From: Colletes latitarsis | Lineage: Eukaryota; Arthropoda; Insecta; Hymenoptera; Colletidae | Direction: 5' to 3' | Length of the DNA: 64,000 nt | Assembly (NCBI RefSeq): GCF_051014445.1 | Contig: NW_027488368.1 | Span: forward strand, 20,868,001-20,932,000 | In this document: piece by piece, positions 1-14,590 of the stretch | Numbering within the stretch: position 1 is the stretch's first letter | How the letters are laid out: the number at the start of each line of letters is the position of its first letter | The notes under the pieces: generated by a model | The model's input: only the letters and a program-made list of their open reading frames with translations | Database searches by the model: none | Told to the model about the DNA's origin: nothing | Translations under genes and position numbers: made by a program

Positions 1-3000
1 TTCGCATTCTTCACATACTTGTTGAACGGATCCTGGGTTTTTTCTGGTTTGGATCACGTAGTAATGTGGAACCACACTGAAACAGTCGATTAAACCTGGT
101 CTTGATAAATATTTTAGAGGACAACGCATGCTAGGTCTGGGTTAGGTCTGGGATTTGACCTCATCAGGGTCATACTTTCGCATATTTCTCATACTTCATG
201 GCTAGATCCTGGGCTTTTCCTGGATTGTATCACGTAGTAATGAAGTAGAACACTGAAACAGTCAATTAAACCTGGTTTCCATCAATATTTTACAGGACAA
301 CGCATGCTAGGTCTAGGTTAGGCCTGGGATTTTCACGCATCAGACTCATACTTTCGCATTCTTCACATACTTGTTGAACGGATCCTGGGTTTTTTCTGGT
401 TTGGATCACGTAGTAATGTGGAACCACACTGAAACAGTCGATTAAACCTGGTCTTGATAAATATTTTAGAGGACAACGCATGCTAGGTCTGGGTTAGGTC
501 TGGGATTTGACCTCATCAGGGTCATACTTTCGCATATTTCTCATACTTCATGGCTAGATCCTGGGCTTTTCCTGGATTGTATCACGTAGTAATGTGGTAC
601 CACGCTGAAACAGTCAGTTAAACCTGGTTTCGATCAATATTTTAGAGGATAACGCTTGTTAGGTCTGGGTTAGGTCTAGGATTTGCCCTCACCAGGCTCA
701 TACTTTCGCATATTTCTTATACTTCATGGATAGATCCTGGGCTATTTTCTGGTTTGGATCACATAGTAATGTGGTACCACACTGAAACAGTTGATTAAAC
801 CAGGTTTCGATCAATATTCTTGCGGATAACGCATGTTAGGTCTAGGTAAGGCCTGGGATTTTCACTAATCAGACTCATTCTTTCGCATTCTTCACATACC
901 TGTTGAACGGATCCTGGGTTTTTTCTGGTTTGGATCACGTAGTAATGTGGGACCAAACTGAAACAATCAATTAAACCTGGTCTTGATAAATATTTTAGAG
1001 GATAACGCATGTTAGGTCTGGGTTATGTCTAGGATTTGCTCTCGTCAGGCTCATACTTTCGCATATATCTCATACTTTATGGCTAGATCCTGGGCTTTTT
1101 CTGGATTGCATCACGTAGTAATGAAGTACAACACTGAAACAGTCAATTAAACCTGGTTTCCATCAATATCTTAGAGGACAACGCAAGTTAGGTCTGGGAT
1201 AGGTCTGGGATTTGCCCTCATCAGGCTCATACTTTCGCGTTTCTCACATACTTGTTGAACAGATCCTGGGTTTTTTCTGGTTTGGGTCACGTAGTAATGT
1301 GGTACCACACTCAAACAGTCGATTAAACCAGGTTTCGATCAATATTTTTGAGGATAACGCATGTTAGGTCTAGGTTAGGCCTGGGATTTTCACGCATCAG
1401 ACTCATACTTTCGCATTCTTCACATACTTGTTGAACGGATCCTGGGTTTTTTCTGGTTTGGATCACGTAGTAATGTGGGACCACACTGAAACAGTTGATT
1501 AAACCTGGTCATGATAAATATTTTAGAGGACAACGCATGTTAGGTCTGGGTTAGGTCTGGGATTTGGCCTCATCAGGGTCATACTTTCGCATATTTCTCA
1601 TACTTCATGGCTAGATCCCGGGCTTTTTCTGGATTGTATCACGTAGTAATGTGGTACCACGCTGAAACAGTCAATTAAACCTGGTTTCGATTAATATTTT
1701 AGAGGATAACGCATGTTAGGTCTAGGTTAGGCCTGGGATTTGCCCTCATCAGACTCATACTTTCGCATATTTCACATACTTGTTGAACAGATCCTTGGTT
1801 TTTTTCTGGTTTGGATCACGTAGTAATGTGGTACCACACTGAAACAGTCGATTAAACCTGGTTTCGATCAATATTTTTGAGGATAACGCATGTTAGGTCT
1901 AGGTTAGGCCGAGGATTTTCACTCATCAGACTCATACTTTCGCATTCTTCACATACTTGTTGAGCGGATCCTGGGTTTTTACTGGTTTGGATCACGTAGT
2001 AATGTGGTACCACACTGAAACAGTCAATTAAGCCTGGTTTCGATCAATATTTTAGAGAATAATTCATGTTTGGTCTAGGTAAGGTCTGGGATTTGCTCTC
2101 ATCAGGCTCATTCTTTCGCATATTTCTCATACTTGATGTCTAGATCCTGGGCTTTTTCTGGATTGCATCACGTAGTAATGAAGTACAACACTGAAACAGT
2201 CAAATAAACCTGGTTTCCATCAATATTTTAGAGGACAACGCATGTTAGGTCTAGGTTAGGCCTGGGATTTGCCCTCATCAGGGTCATACTTTCGCAGTTT
2301 TAACATACATGTTGACCTGATCGAGGGTTTTTTCCGCTTTGGATCACGTAGTAAAGTGGTACCACACTGAAGCAGTCCATTAAACCCAGTTTGGATCAAT
2401 ATTTTAGAGGATAACGCATGTTAGGTTTGGGTTAGGTCTAGGATTTGCCCTCATCAGGCTCATACTTTCGCATATTTCTCATACTTCATGGCTAGATCCT
2501 GGGCTTTTTCTGGATTGTATCACGTAGTAATGTGGTACCACGCTGAAACAGTCAATTAAACCTGGTTTCGATCAATATTTTAGAGGATAACGCAAGTCAG
2601 GTCTGGGATAGGTCTGGGATTCGCCCTCATCAGGCTCATACTTTCGCGTTTTTCACATACTTGTTGAACTGATCCTGGGCTTTTTCTGGATTGCATCACG
2701 CAGTAATGAAGTACAACACTGAAACAGTCAATTAAACCTGGTTTCCATCAATATCTTAGAGGACAACGCAAGTTAGGTCTGGGATAGGTCTGGGATTTGC
2801 CCTCATCAGACTCATACGTTCGCGTTTTTCAGATACTTGTTGAACGGATCCTGGGTTTTTTCTGGTTTGGATCACGTAGTAATGTGGTACCACACTGAAA
2901 CATTCAAATAAACCAGGTCTTGATAAATATTTTAGATGATAACGCATGTTAGGTCTGGGTTAGGTCTAGGATTTGCCCTCATCAGGCTCATACTTTCGCA

Positions 3001-4379
3001 TATTTCTCATACTTCATGGCTAGATCCTGGGCTATTTCTGGATTGGATCACGTAGTAATGTGGTACCACACCGAAACAGTCAATTAAACCTGGTTTCGAT
3101 CAATATTTTAGAGGACAATGCAAGATAGGTCTGGGATAGGTCTGGGATTTGCCCACATCAGGGTCATACTTTCGCATTTTTCACATACTTGTTGAACAGA
3201 TCCTGGGTTTTTTCTGGTTTGGATCGCGCAGTAATGTGGTACCACACTGAAACAGCCCACTAAACCTGGTTTCGATCAATATTTTAGAGGATAACGAAAG
3301 TTATGTCTAGGTTAGGCCTGGGATTTGCTCTCATCAGACTCATGCTTTCGCATTTTTCACATACTTGTTGAACAGATCCTGGGTTTTTTCTGGTATGGAT
3401 CACGCAGTAATGTGGTACCACACTGAAACATTCAGTTAAACCTGGTCTTGATAAATATTTTTGAGGTTAACGCATGTTAGGTCTGGGTTAGGTCTAGGAT
3501 TTGCCCTCACCAGGCTCATACTTTCGCATATTTCTTATACTTCATGGATAGATCCTGGGCTATTTTCTGGTTTGGATCACATAGTAATGTGGTACCACAC
3601 TGAAACAGTCGATTAAACTAGGTTTCGATCAATATTCTTGCGGATAACGCATGTTAGGTCTAGGTAAGGCCTGGGATTTTCACTCATCAGACTCATTCTT
3701 TCGCATTCTTCACATACCTGTTGAACGGATCCTGGGTTTTTTCTGGTTTGGATCACGTAGTAATGTGGGACCACACTGAAACAATCAATTAAACCTGGTC
3801 TTGATAAATATTTTAGAGGATAACGCATGTTAGGTCTGGGTTAGGTCTAGGATTTGCTCTCGTCAGGCTCATACTTTCGCATATTTCTCATACTTGATGG
3901 CTAGATCCTGGGCTTTTTCTGGATTGAATCACGTAGTAATGAAGTACAACACTGAAACAGTCAATTAAACCTGGTTTCCATCAATATCTTAGAGGACAAC
4001 GCAAGTTAGGTCTGGGATAGGTCTGGGATTTGCCCTCATCAGACTCATACGTTCGCGTTTTTCACATACTTGTTGAACGGATCCTGGGTTTTTTCTGGTT
4101 TGGGTCACGTAGTAATGTGGTACCACACTGAAACAGTCGATTAAACCAGGTTTCGACCAATATTTTTGAGGATAACGCATGTTAGGTCTAGGTTAGGCCT
4201 GGGATTTTCACGCATCAGACTCATACTTTCGCATTCTTCACATACTTGTTGAACGGATCCTGGGTTTTTTCTGGTTTGGATCACGTAGTAATGTGGGACC
4301 ACACTGAAACAGTCGATTATACCTGGTCTTGATAAATATTTTAGAGGACAACGCATGTTAGGTCTGGGTTAGGTCTAGG
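1..4379. repeat. 176-bp satellite array, mixed A/B/C monomers
   Basis: Head-to-tail monomers of 176 bp. Three monomer families are interleaved: A (ACTTGTTGAACGGATCC core), B (CTTCATGGCTAGATCC core) and C (CATGTTGACCTGATCGAGGG core with GTAAAGTGG). The first 240 bases recur from position 353 almost unchanged, so a 352-bp dimer (A then B) is locally repeated. The rare variant GGCCGAGG at 1907 recurs in every 1,057-bp unit further right, which links this segment to the ancestor of that unit. No gene, promoter or RNA gene is visible. The open minus-strand frames of 63-71 codons here are monomer frames, not genes. Confidence 0.95.
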
Positions 4380-7300
4380 ATTTGCCCTCATCAGGCTCAT
4401 ACTTTCGCATATTTCTCATACTTCATGGCTAGATCCTGGGCTTTTTCTGGATTGTATCACGTAGTAATGTGGTACCACACAGAAACAGTCGATTAAACCT
4501 GGTTTCGATTAATATTTTTGAGGATAACGCATGTTAGGTCTGGGATAGGTCTGGGATTTGCCCTCATCAGGCTCATACTTTCGCAGTTTTAACATGCATG
4601 TTGACCTGATCGAGGGTTTTTTCTGCTTTGGATCACGTAGCAAAGTGGTACCACACTAAAACAGTCAATTAAACCTGGTTTCGATCAATATTTTAGAGGA
4701 TAACGAAAGTTATGTCTAGTTTAGGCCTGGGATTTGCCCTCATCAGACTCATACTTTCGCATATTTCACATACTTGTTGAACAGATCCTGGGTTTTTTTC
4801 TGGTTTGTATCACGTAGTAATGGGGTACCACACTGAAACAGTCGATTAAACCTGGTTTCGATCAATATTTTTGAGGATAACGCATGTTAGGTCTAGGTTA
4901 GGCCGAGGATTTTCACTCATCAGACTCATACTTTCGCATTCTTCACATACTTGTTGAACGGATCCTGGGTTTTTACTGGTTTGGATCACGTAGTAATGTG
5001 GTACCACACAGAAACAGCCAATTAAACCTGGTTTCGATCAATATTTTAGAGAATAATTCATGTTAGGTCTAGGTAAGGTCTGGGATTTGCTCTCATCAGG
5101 CTCATTCTTTCGCATATTTCTCATACTTGATGTCTAGATCCTGGGCTTTTTCTGGATTGCATCACGTAGTAATGAAGTGCAACACTGAGACAGTCAATTA
5201 AACCTGGTTTCCATCAATATTTTACAGGACACCGCATGCTAGGTCTAGGTTAGGCCTGGGATTTGCCCTCATCAGGGTCATACTTTCGCAGTTTTAACAT
5301 ACATGTTGACCTGATCGAGGGTTTTTTCCGCTTTGGATCACGTAGTAAAGTGGTACCACACTGAAGCAGTCCATTAAACCCTGTTTGGATCAATATTTTA
5401 GAGGATAACGCATGTTAGGTTTGGGTTAGGTCTAGGATTTGCCCTCATCATGCTCATACTTTCGCATATTTCTCATACTTCATGGCTAGATCCTGGGCTT
5501 TTTCTGGATTGTATCACGTAGTAATGTGGTACCACACAGAAACAGTCGATTAAACCTGGTTTCGATTAATATTTTTGAGGATAACGCATGTTAGGTCTGG
5601 GATAGGTCTGGGATTTGCCCTCATCAGGCTCATACTTTCGCAGTTTTAACATGCATGTTGACCTGATCGAGGGTTTTTTCTGCTTTGGACCACGTAGCAA
5701 AGTGGTACCACACTAAAACAGTCAATTAAACCTGGTTTCGATCAATATTTTAGAGGATAACGAAAGTTATGTCTAGTTTAGGCCTGGGATTTGCCCTCAT
5801 CAGACTCATACTTTCGCATATTTCACATACTTGTTGAACAGATCCTGGGTCTTTTTCTGGTTTGTATCACGTAGTAATGTGGTACCACACTGAAACAGTC
5901 GATTAAACCTGGTTTCGATCAATATTTTTGAGGATAACGCATGTTAGGTCTAGGTTAGGCCGAGGATTTTCACTCATCAGACTCATACTTTCGCATTCTT
6001 CACATACTTGTTGAACGGATCCTGGGTTTTTACTGGTTTGGATCACGTAGTAATGTGGTACCACACTGAAACAGCCAATTAAACCTGGTTTCGATCAATA
6101 TTTTAGAGAATAATTCATGTTAGGTCTAGGTAAGGTCTGGGATTTGCTCTCATCAGGCTCATTCTTTCGCATATTTCTCATACTTGATGTCTAGATCCTG
6201 GGCTTTTTCTGGATTGCATCACGTAGTAATGAAGTGCAACACTGAGACAGTCAATTAAACCTGGTTTCCATCAATATTTTACAGGACACCGCATGCTAGG
6301 TCTAGGTTAGGCCTGGGATTTGCCCTCATCAGGGTCATACTTTCGCAGTTTTAACATACATGTTGACCTGATCGAGGGTTTTTTCCGCTTTGGATCACGT
6401 AGTAAAGTGGTACCACACTGAAGCAGTCCATTAAACCCGGTTTGGATCAATATTTTAGAGGATAACGCATGTTAGGTTTGGGTTAGGTCTAGGATTTGCC
6501 CTCATCATGCTCATACTTTCGCATATTTCTCATACTTCATGGCTAGATCCTGGGCTTTTTCTGGATTGTATCACGTAGTAATGTGGTACCACACAGAAAC
6601 AGTCGATTAAACCTGGTTTCGATTAATATTTTTGAGGATAACGCACGTTAGGTCTGGGATAGGTCTGGGATTTGCCCTCATCAGGCTCATACTTTCGCAG
6701 TTTTAACATGCATGTTGACCTGATCGAGGGTTTTTTCTGCTTTGGATCACGTAGCAAAGTGGTACCACACTAAAACAGTCAATTAAACCTGGTTTCGATC
6801 AATATTTTAGAGGATAACGAAAGTTATGTCTAGTTTAGGCCTGGGATTTGCCCTCATCAGACTCATACTTTCGCATATTTCACATACTTGTTGAACAGAT
6901 CCCGGGTTTTTTTCTGGTTTGTATCACGTAGTAATGTGGTACCACACTGAAACAGTCGATTAAACCTGGTTTCGATCAATATTTTTGAGGATAACGCATG
7001 TTCGGTCTAGGTTAGGCCGAGGATTTTCACTCATCAGACTCATACTTTCGCATTCTTCACATACTTGTTGAACGGATCCTGGGTTTTTACTGGTTTGGAT
7101 CACGTAGTAATGTGGTACCACACTGAAACAGCCAATTAAACCTGGTTTCGATCAATATTTTAGAGAATAATTCATGTTAGGTCTAGGTAAGGTCTGGGAT
7201 TTGCTCTCATCAGGCTCATTCTTTCGCATATTTCTCATACTTGATGTCTAGATCCTGGGCTTTTTCTGGATTGCATCACGTAGTAATGAAGTGCAACACT

Positions 7301-7615
7301 GAGACAGTCAATTAAACCTGGTTTCCATCAATATTTTACAGGACACCGCATGCTAGGTCTAGGTTAGGCCTGGGATTTGCCCTCATCAGGGTCATACTTT
7401 CGCAGTTTTAACATACATGTTGACCTGATCGAGGGTTTTTTCCGCTTTGGATCACGTAGTAAAGTGGTACCACACTGAAGCAGTCCATTAAACCCGGTTT
7501 GGATCAATATTTTAGAGGATAACGCATGTTAGGTTTGGGTTAGGTCTAGGATTTGCCCTCATCATGCTCATACTTTCGCATATTTCTCATACTTCATGGC
7601 TAGATCCTGGGCTTT
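4380..7615. repeat. 1,057-bp higher-order repeat, three tandem units
   Basis: A six-monomer block (6 x 176 + 1) repeats three times at about 4380, 5437 and 6494. The marker GGCCGAGG falls at 4901, 5958 and 7015, exactly 1,057 bases apart each time. Other shared rare variants are AATAATTCATG, GATGTCTAGATCC and GAAGTGCAACACTGAGACAG. Units differ by scattered single bases. The run ends near 7615, where the next monomer switches to another type B variant. Boundaries are good to about 50 bp. Confidence 0.9.
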
Positions 7616-8775
7616 TTCTGGATTGCATCACGTAGTAATGAAGTACAACATTGAAACAGTCAAATAAACCTGGTTTCCATCAATATTTTAGAGGACAACG
7701 CATGTTAGGTCTAGGTTAGGCCTGGGATTTGCCCTCATCAGGGTCATACTTTCGCAGTTTTAACAGACATGTTGACCTGATCGAGGGTTTTTTCCGCTTT
7801 GGATCACGTAGTAAAGTGGTACCACACTGAAGCAGTCCATTAAACCCGGTTTGGATCAATATTTTAGAGGATAACGCATGTTAGGTCTGGGTTAGGACTA
7901 GGATTTGCCCTCATCAGGCTCATACTTTCGCATATTTCTCATACTTCATGGCTAGATCCTGGGCTATTTCTGGACTGGATCACGTAGTAATGTGGTACCA
8001 CACCGAAACAGTCAATTAAACCTGGTTTCGATCAATATTTTAGAGGACAATGCAAGATAGGTCTGGGATAGGTCTGGTATTTGCCCACATCAGGGTCATA
8101 CTTTCGCATTTTTCACATACTTGTTGAACAGATCCTGGGTTTTTTCTGTTTTGGATCGGGCAGTAATGTGGTACCACACTGAAACAGCCCACTAAACCTG
8201 GTTTCGATCAATATTTTAGAGGATAACGAAAGTTATGTCTAGGTTAGGCCTGGGATTTGCTCTCATCAGACTCATGCTTTCGCATTTTTCACATACTTGT
8301 TGAACAGATCCTGGGTTTTTTCTGGTATGGATCACGTAGTAATGTGGTACCACACTGAAACATTCAGTTAAACCTGGTCATGATAAATATTTTTGAGGAT
8401 AACGCATGTCAGGTCTGGGTTAGGTCTTGGATTTGCCCTCATCAGGCTCATACTTTCGCATATTTCTTATACTTCATGGATAGATCCTCGGCTATTTTCT
8501 GGTTTGGATCACATAGAAATGTGGTACCACACTGAAACAGTCGATTAAACCAGGTTTCGATCAATATTCTTGGGGATAACGCATGTTAGGTCTAGGTAAG
8601 GCCTGGGATTTTCACTCATCAGACTCATTCTTTCGCATTCTTCACATACCTGTTGAACGGATCCTGGGTTTTTTCTGGTTTGGTTCACGTAGTAAAGTGG
8701 GACCACACTGAAACAGTCGATTATACCTGGTCTTGATAAATATTTTAGAGGACAACGCATGTTAGGTCTGGGTTA
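7616..8775. repeat. Satellite spacer between 1,057-bp HOR runs
   Basis: About six and a half 176-bp monomers that do not belong to the 1,057-bp unit. Much of it, from about 7860, recurs about 2,818 bases downstream; the variant TAGGTCTTGGATTTG is at 8421 and 11239. It contains the local variant ATCGGGCAGTAATG. No non-satellite sequence is seen. Confidence 0.85.
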
Positions 8776-9905
8776 GGTCTAGGATTTGCCCTCATCAGGC
8801 TCATACTTTCGCATATTTCTCATACTTCATGGCTAGATCCTGGGCTTTTTCTGGATTGTATCACGTAGTAATGTGGTACCACACAGAAACAGTCGATTAA
8901 ACCTGGTTTCGATTAATATTTTTGAGGATAACGCATGTTAGGTCTGGGATAGGTCTGGGATTTGCCCTCATCAGGCTCATACTTTCGCAGTTTTAACATG
9001 CATGTTGACCTGATCGAGGGTTTTTTCTGCTTTGGATCACGTAGCAAAGTGGTACCACACTAAAACAGTCAATTAAACCTGGTTTCGATCAATATTTTAG
9101 AGGATAACGAAAGTTATGTCTAGTTTAGGCCTGGGATTTGCCCTCATCAGACTCATACTTTCGCATATTTCACATACTTGTTGAACAGATCCTGGGTTTT
9201 TTTCTGGTTTGTATCACGTAGTAATGTGGTACCACACTGAAACAGTCGATTAAACCTGGTTTCGATCAATATTTTTGAGGATAACGCATGTTAGGTCTAG
9301 GTTAGGCCGAGGATTTTCACTCATCAGACTCATACTTTCGCATTCTTCACATACTTGTTGAACGGATCCTGGGTTTTTACTGGTTTGGATCACGTAGTAA
9401 TGTGGTACCACACTGAAACAGCCAATTAAACCTGGTTTCGATCAATATTTTAGAGAATAATTCATGTTAGGTCTAGGTAAGGTCTGGGATTTGCTCTCAT
9501 CAGGCTCATTCTTTCGCATATTTCTCATACTTGATGTCTAGATCCTGGGCTTTTTCTGGATTGCATCACGTAGTAATGAAGTGCAACACTGAGACAGTCA
9601 ATTAAACCTGGTTTCCATCAATATTTTACAGGACACCGCATGCTAGGTCTAGGTTAGGCCTGGGATTTGCCCTCATCAGGGTCATACTTTCGCAGTTTTA
9701 ACATACATGTTGACCTGATCGAGGGTTTTTTCCGCTTTGGATCACGTAGTAAAGTGGTACCACACTGAAGCAGTCCATTAAACCCGGTTTGGATCAATAT
9801 TTTAGAGGATAACGCATGTTAGGTTTGGGTTAGGTCTAGGATTTGCCCTCATCATGCTCATACTTTCGCATATTTCTCATACTTCATGGCTAGATCCTGG
9901 GCTTT
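8776..9905. repeat. Single 1,057-bp HOR unit
   Basis: One further copy of the six-monomer unit of 4380-7615, with its GGCCGAGG marker at 9305, 2,290 bases after the previous marker (2 x 1,057 + 176). It carries the same AATAATTCATG and GATGTCTAGATCC variants. It ends where GGATTGCATCACG replaces GGATTGTATCACG. Confidence 0.85.
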
Positions 9906-11465
9906 TTCTGGATTGCATCACGTAGTAATGAAGTACAACATTGAAACAGTCAAATAAACCTGGTTTCCATCAATATTTTAGAGGACAACGCATGTTAGGT
10001 CTAGGTTAGGCCTGGGATTTGCCCTCATCAGGGTCATACTTTCGCAGTTTTAACATACATGTTGACCTGATCGAGAGTTTTTTCCGCTTTGGATCACGTA
10101 GTAAAGTGGTACCACACTGAAGCAGTCCATTAAACCCGGTTTGGATCAATATTTTAGAGGATAACGCATGTTAGGTTTGGGTTAGGTCTAGGATTTGCCC
10201 TCATCAGGCTCATACTTTCGCATATTTCTCATACTTCATGACTAGATCCTGGGCTTTTTCTGGATTGTATCACGTAGTAATGTGGTACCACGCTGAAACA
10301 GTCAATTAAACCTGGTTTCGATCAATATTTTAGAGGATAACGCAAGTTAGGTCTGGGATAGGTCTGGGATTCGCCCTCATCAGGCTCATACTTTCGCGTT
10401 TTTCACATACTTGTTGAACTGATCCTGGGCTTTTTCTGGATTGCATCACGCAGTAATGAAGTACAACACTGAAACAGTCAATTAAACCTCGTTTCCATCA
10501 ATATCTTAGAGGACAACGCAAGTTATGTCTGGGATAGGTCTGGGATTTGCCCTCATCAGACTCATACGTTCGCGTTTTTCACATACTTGTTGAACGGATC
10601 CTGGGTTTTTTCTGGTTTGGATCACGTAGTAATGTGGTACCACACTGAAACATTCAAATAAACCAGGTCTTGATAAATATTTTAGATGATAACGCATGTT
10701 AGGTCTGGGTTAGGACTAGGATTTGCCCTCATCAGGCTCATACTTTCGCATATTTCTCATACTTCATGGCTAGATCCTGGGCTATTTCTGGACTGGATCA
10801 CGTAGTAATGTGGTACCACACCGAAACAGTCAATTAAACCTGGTTTCGATCAATATTTTAGAGGACAATGCAAGATAGGTCTGGGATAGGTCTGGTATTT
10901 GCCCACATCAGGGTCATACTTTCGCATTTTTCACACACTTGTTGAACAGATCCTGGGTTTTTTCTGTTTTGGATCGGGCAGTAATGTGGTACCACACTGA
11001 AACAGCCCACTAAACCTGGTTTCGATCAATATTTTAGAGGATAACGAAAGTTATGTCTAGGTTAGGCCTGGGATTTGCTCTCATCAGACTCATGCTTTCG
11101 CATTTTTCACATACTTGTTGAACAGATCCTGGGTTTTTTCTGGTATGGATCACGTAGTAATGTGGTACCACACTGAAACATTCAGTTAAACCTGGTCATG
11201 ATAAATATTTTTGAGGATAACGCATGTTAGGTCTGGGTTAGGTCTTGGATTTGCCCTCATCAGGCTCATACTTTCGCATATTTCTTATACTTCATGGATA
11301 GATCCTCGGCTATTTTCTGGTTTGGATCACATAGAAATGTGGTACCACACTGAAACAGTCGATTAAACCAGGTTTCGATCAATATTCTTGGGGATAACGC
11401 ATGTTAGGTCTAGGTAAGGCCTGGGAATTTCACTCATCAGACTCATTCTTTCGCATTCTTCACAT
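9906..11465. repeat. Satellite spacer, left copy of a 3,347-bp period
   Basis: Mixed A/B/C monomers. The stretch from about 9906 to 11243 recurs at 13253-14590 with an offset of 3,347 bases (19 monomers + 3), and its right part also matches about 7860-8650. It is satellite only. Confidence 0.85.
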
Positions 11466-13260
11466 ACTTGTTGAACAGATCCTGGGTTTTTTTCTGGTTT
11501 GTATCACGTAGTAATGTGGTACCACACTGAAACAGTCGATTAAACCTGGTTTCGATCAATATTTTTGAGGATAACGCATGTTAGGTCTAGGTTAGGCCGA
11601 GGATTTTCACTCATCAGACTCATACTTTCGCATTCTTCACATACTTGTTGAACGGATCCTGGGTTTTTACTGGTTTGGATCACGTAGTAATGTGGTACCA
11701 CACTGAAACAGCCAATTAAACCTGGTTTCGATCAATATTTTAGAGAATAATTCATGTTAGGTCTAGGTAAGGTCTGGGATTTGCTCTCATCAGGCTCATT
11801 CTTTCGCATATTTCTCATACTTGATGTCTAGATCCTGGGCTTTTTCTGGATTGCATCACGTAGTAATGAAGTGCAACACTGAGACAGTCAATTAAACCTG
11901 GTTTCCATCAATATTTTACAGGACACCGCATGCTAGGTCTAGGTTAGGCCTGGGATTTGCCCTCATCAGGGTCATACTTTCGCAGTTTTAACATACATGT
12001 TGACCTGATCGAGGGTTTTTTCCGCTTTGGATCACGTAGTAAAGTGGTACCACACTGAAGCAGTCCATTAAACCCGGTTTGGATCAATATTTTAGAGGAT
12101 AACGCATGTTAGGTTTGGGTTAGGTCTAGGATTTGCCCTCATCATGCTCATACTTTCGCATATTTCTCATACTTCATGGCTAGATCCTGGGCTTTTTCTG
12201 GATTGTATCACGTAGTAATGTGGTACCACACAGAAACAGTCGATTAAACCTGGTTTCGATTAATATTTTTGAGGATAACGCATGTTAGGTCTGGGATAGG
12301 TCTGGGATTTGCCCTCATCAGGCTCATACTTTCGCAGTTTTAACATGCATGTTGACCTGATCGAGGGTTTTTTCTGCTTTGGATCACGTAGCAAAGTGGT
12401 ACCACACTAAAACAGTCAATTAAACCTGGTTTCGATCAATATTTTAGAGGATAACGAAAGTTATGTCTAGTTTAGGCCTGGGATTTGCCCTCATCAGACT
12501 CATACTTTCGCATATTTCACATACTTGTTGAACAGATCCTGGGTTTTTTTCTGGTTTGTATCACGTAGTAATGTGGTACCACACTGAAACAGTCGATTAA
12601 ACCTGGTTTCGATCAATATTTTTGAGGGTAACGCATGTTAGGTCTAGGTTAGGCCGAGGATTTTCACTCATCAGACTCATACTTTCGCATTCTTCACATA
12701 CTTGTTGAACGGATCCTGGGTTTTTACTGGTTTGGATCACGTAGTAATGTGGTACCACACTGAAACAGCCAATTAAACCTGGTTTCGATCAATATTTTAG
12801 AGAATAATTCATGTTAGGTCTAGGTAAGGTCTGGGATTTGCTCTCATCAGGCTCATTCTTTCGCATATTTCTCATACTTGATGTCTAGATCCTGGGCTTT
12901 TTCTGGATTGCATCACGTAGTAAAGAAGTGCAACACTGAGACAGTCAATTAAACCTGGTTTCCATCAATATTTTACAGGACACCGCATGCTAGGTCTAGG
13001 TTAGGCCTGGGATTTGCCCTCATCAGGGTCATACTTTCGCAGTTTTAACATACATGTTGACCTGATCGAGGGTTTTTTCCGCTTTGGATCACGTAGTAAA
13101 GTGGTACCACACTGAAGCAGTCCATTAAACCCGGTTTGGATCAATATTTTAGAGGATAACGCATGTTAGGTTTGGGTTAGGTCTAGGATTTGCCCTCATC
13201 ATGCTCATACTTTCGCATATTTCTCATACTTCATGGCTAGATCCTGGGCTTTTTCTGGAT
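11466..13260. repeat. 1,057-bp HOR, about 1.7 units
   Basis: A partial unit followed by a full unit of the six-monomer HOR, with GGCCGAGG markers at 11595 and 12652 (1,057 apart). The left end starts inside a monomer, at TTGTTGAACAGATCC, so the unit was joined by recombination within a monomer and not at a fixed unit edge. Confidence 0.85.
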
Positions 13261-14590
13261 TGCATCACGTAGTAATGAAGTACAACATTGAAACAGTCAA
13301 ATAAACCTGGTTTCCATCAATATTTTAGAGGACAACGCATGTTAGGTCTAGGTTAGGCCTGGGATTTGCCCTCATCAGGGTCATACTTTCGCAGTTTTAA
13401 CAGACATGTTGACCTGATCGAGGGTTTTTTCCGCTTTGGATCACGTAGTAAAGTGGTACCACACTGAAGCAGTCCATTAAACCCGGTTTGGATCAATATT
13501 TTAGAGGATAACGCATGTTAGGTTTGGGTTAGGTCTAGGATTTGCCCTCATCAGGCTCATACTTTCGCATATTTCTCATACTTCATGACTAGATCCTGGG
13601 CTTTTTCTGGATTGTATCACGTAGTAATGTGGTACCACGCTGAAACAGTCAATTAAACCTGGTTTCGATCAATATTTTAGAGGATAACGCAAGTTAGGTC
13701 TGGGATAGGTCTGGGATTCGCCCTCATCAGGCTCATACTTTCGCGTTTTTCATATACTTGTTGAACTGATCCTGGGCTTTTTCTGGATTGCATCACGCAG
13801 TAATGAAGTACAACACTGAAACAGTCAATTAAACCTCGTTTCCATCAATATCTTAGAGGACAACGCAAGTTATGTCTGGGATAGGTCTGGGATTTGCCCT
13901 CATCAGACTCATACGTTCGCGTTTTTCACATACTTGTTGAACGGATCCTGGGTTTTTTCTGGTTTGGATCACGTAGTAATGTGGTACCACACTGAAACAT
14001 TCAAATAAACCAGGTCTTGATAAATATTTTAGATGATAACGCATGTTAGGTCTGGGTTAGGACTAGGATTTGCCCTCATCAGGCTCATACTTTCGCATAT
14101 TTCTCATACTTCATGGCTAGATCCTGGGCTATTTCTGGACTGGATCACGTAGTAATGTGGTACCACACCGAAACAGTCAATTAAACCTGGTTTCGATCAA
14201 TATTTTAGAGGACAATGCAAGATAGGTCTGGGATAGGTCTGGGATTTGCCCACATCAGGGTCATACTTTCGCATTTTTCACATACTTGTTGAACAGATCC
14301 TGGGTTTTTTCTGGTTTGGATCGCGCAGTAATGTGGTACCACACTGAAACAGCCCACTAAACCTGGTTTCGATCAATATTTTAGAGGATAACGAAAGTTA
14401 TGTCTAGGTTAGGCCTGGGATTTGCTCTCATCAGACTCATGCTTTCGCATTTTTCACATACTTGTTGAACAGATCCTGGGTTTTTTCTGGTATGGATCAC
14501 GCAGTAATGTGGTACCACACTGAATCATTCAGTTAAACCTGGTCTTGATAAATATTTTTGAGGATAACGCATGTTAGGTCTGGGTTAGGT
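13261..14590. repeat. Satellite, right copy of the 3,347-bp period
   Basis: Repeats about 9914-11243 with few changes. At the far end its variants (ATCGCGCAGTAATG, no GGTCTTGG) resemble 3150-3520 more than its left-hand partner. That fits a recombination or conversion join in this stretch. Confidence 0.8.
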
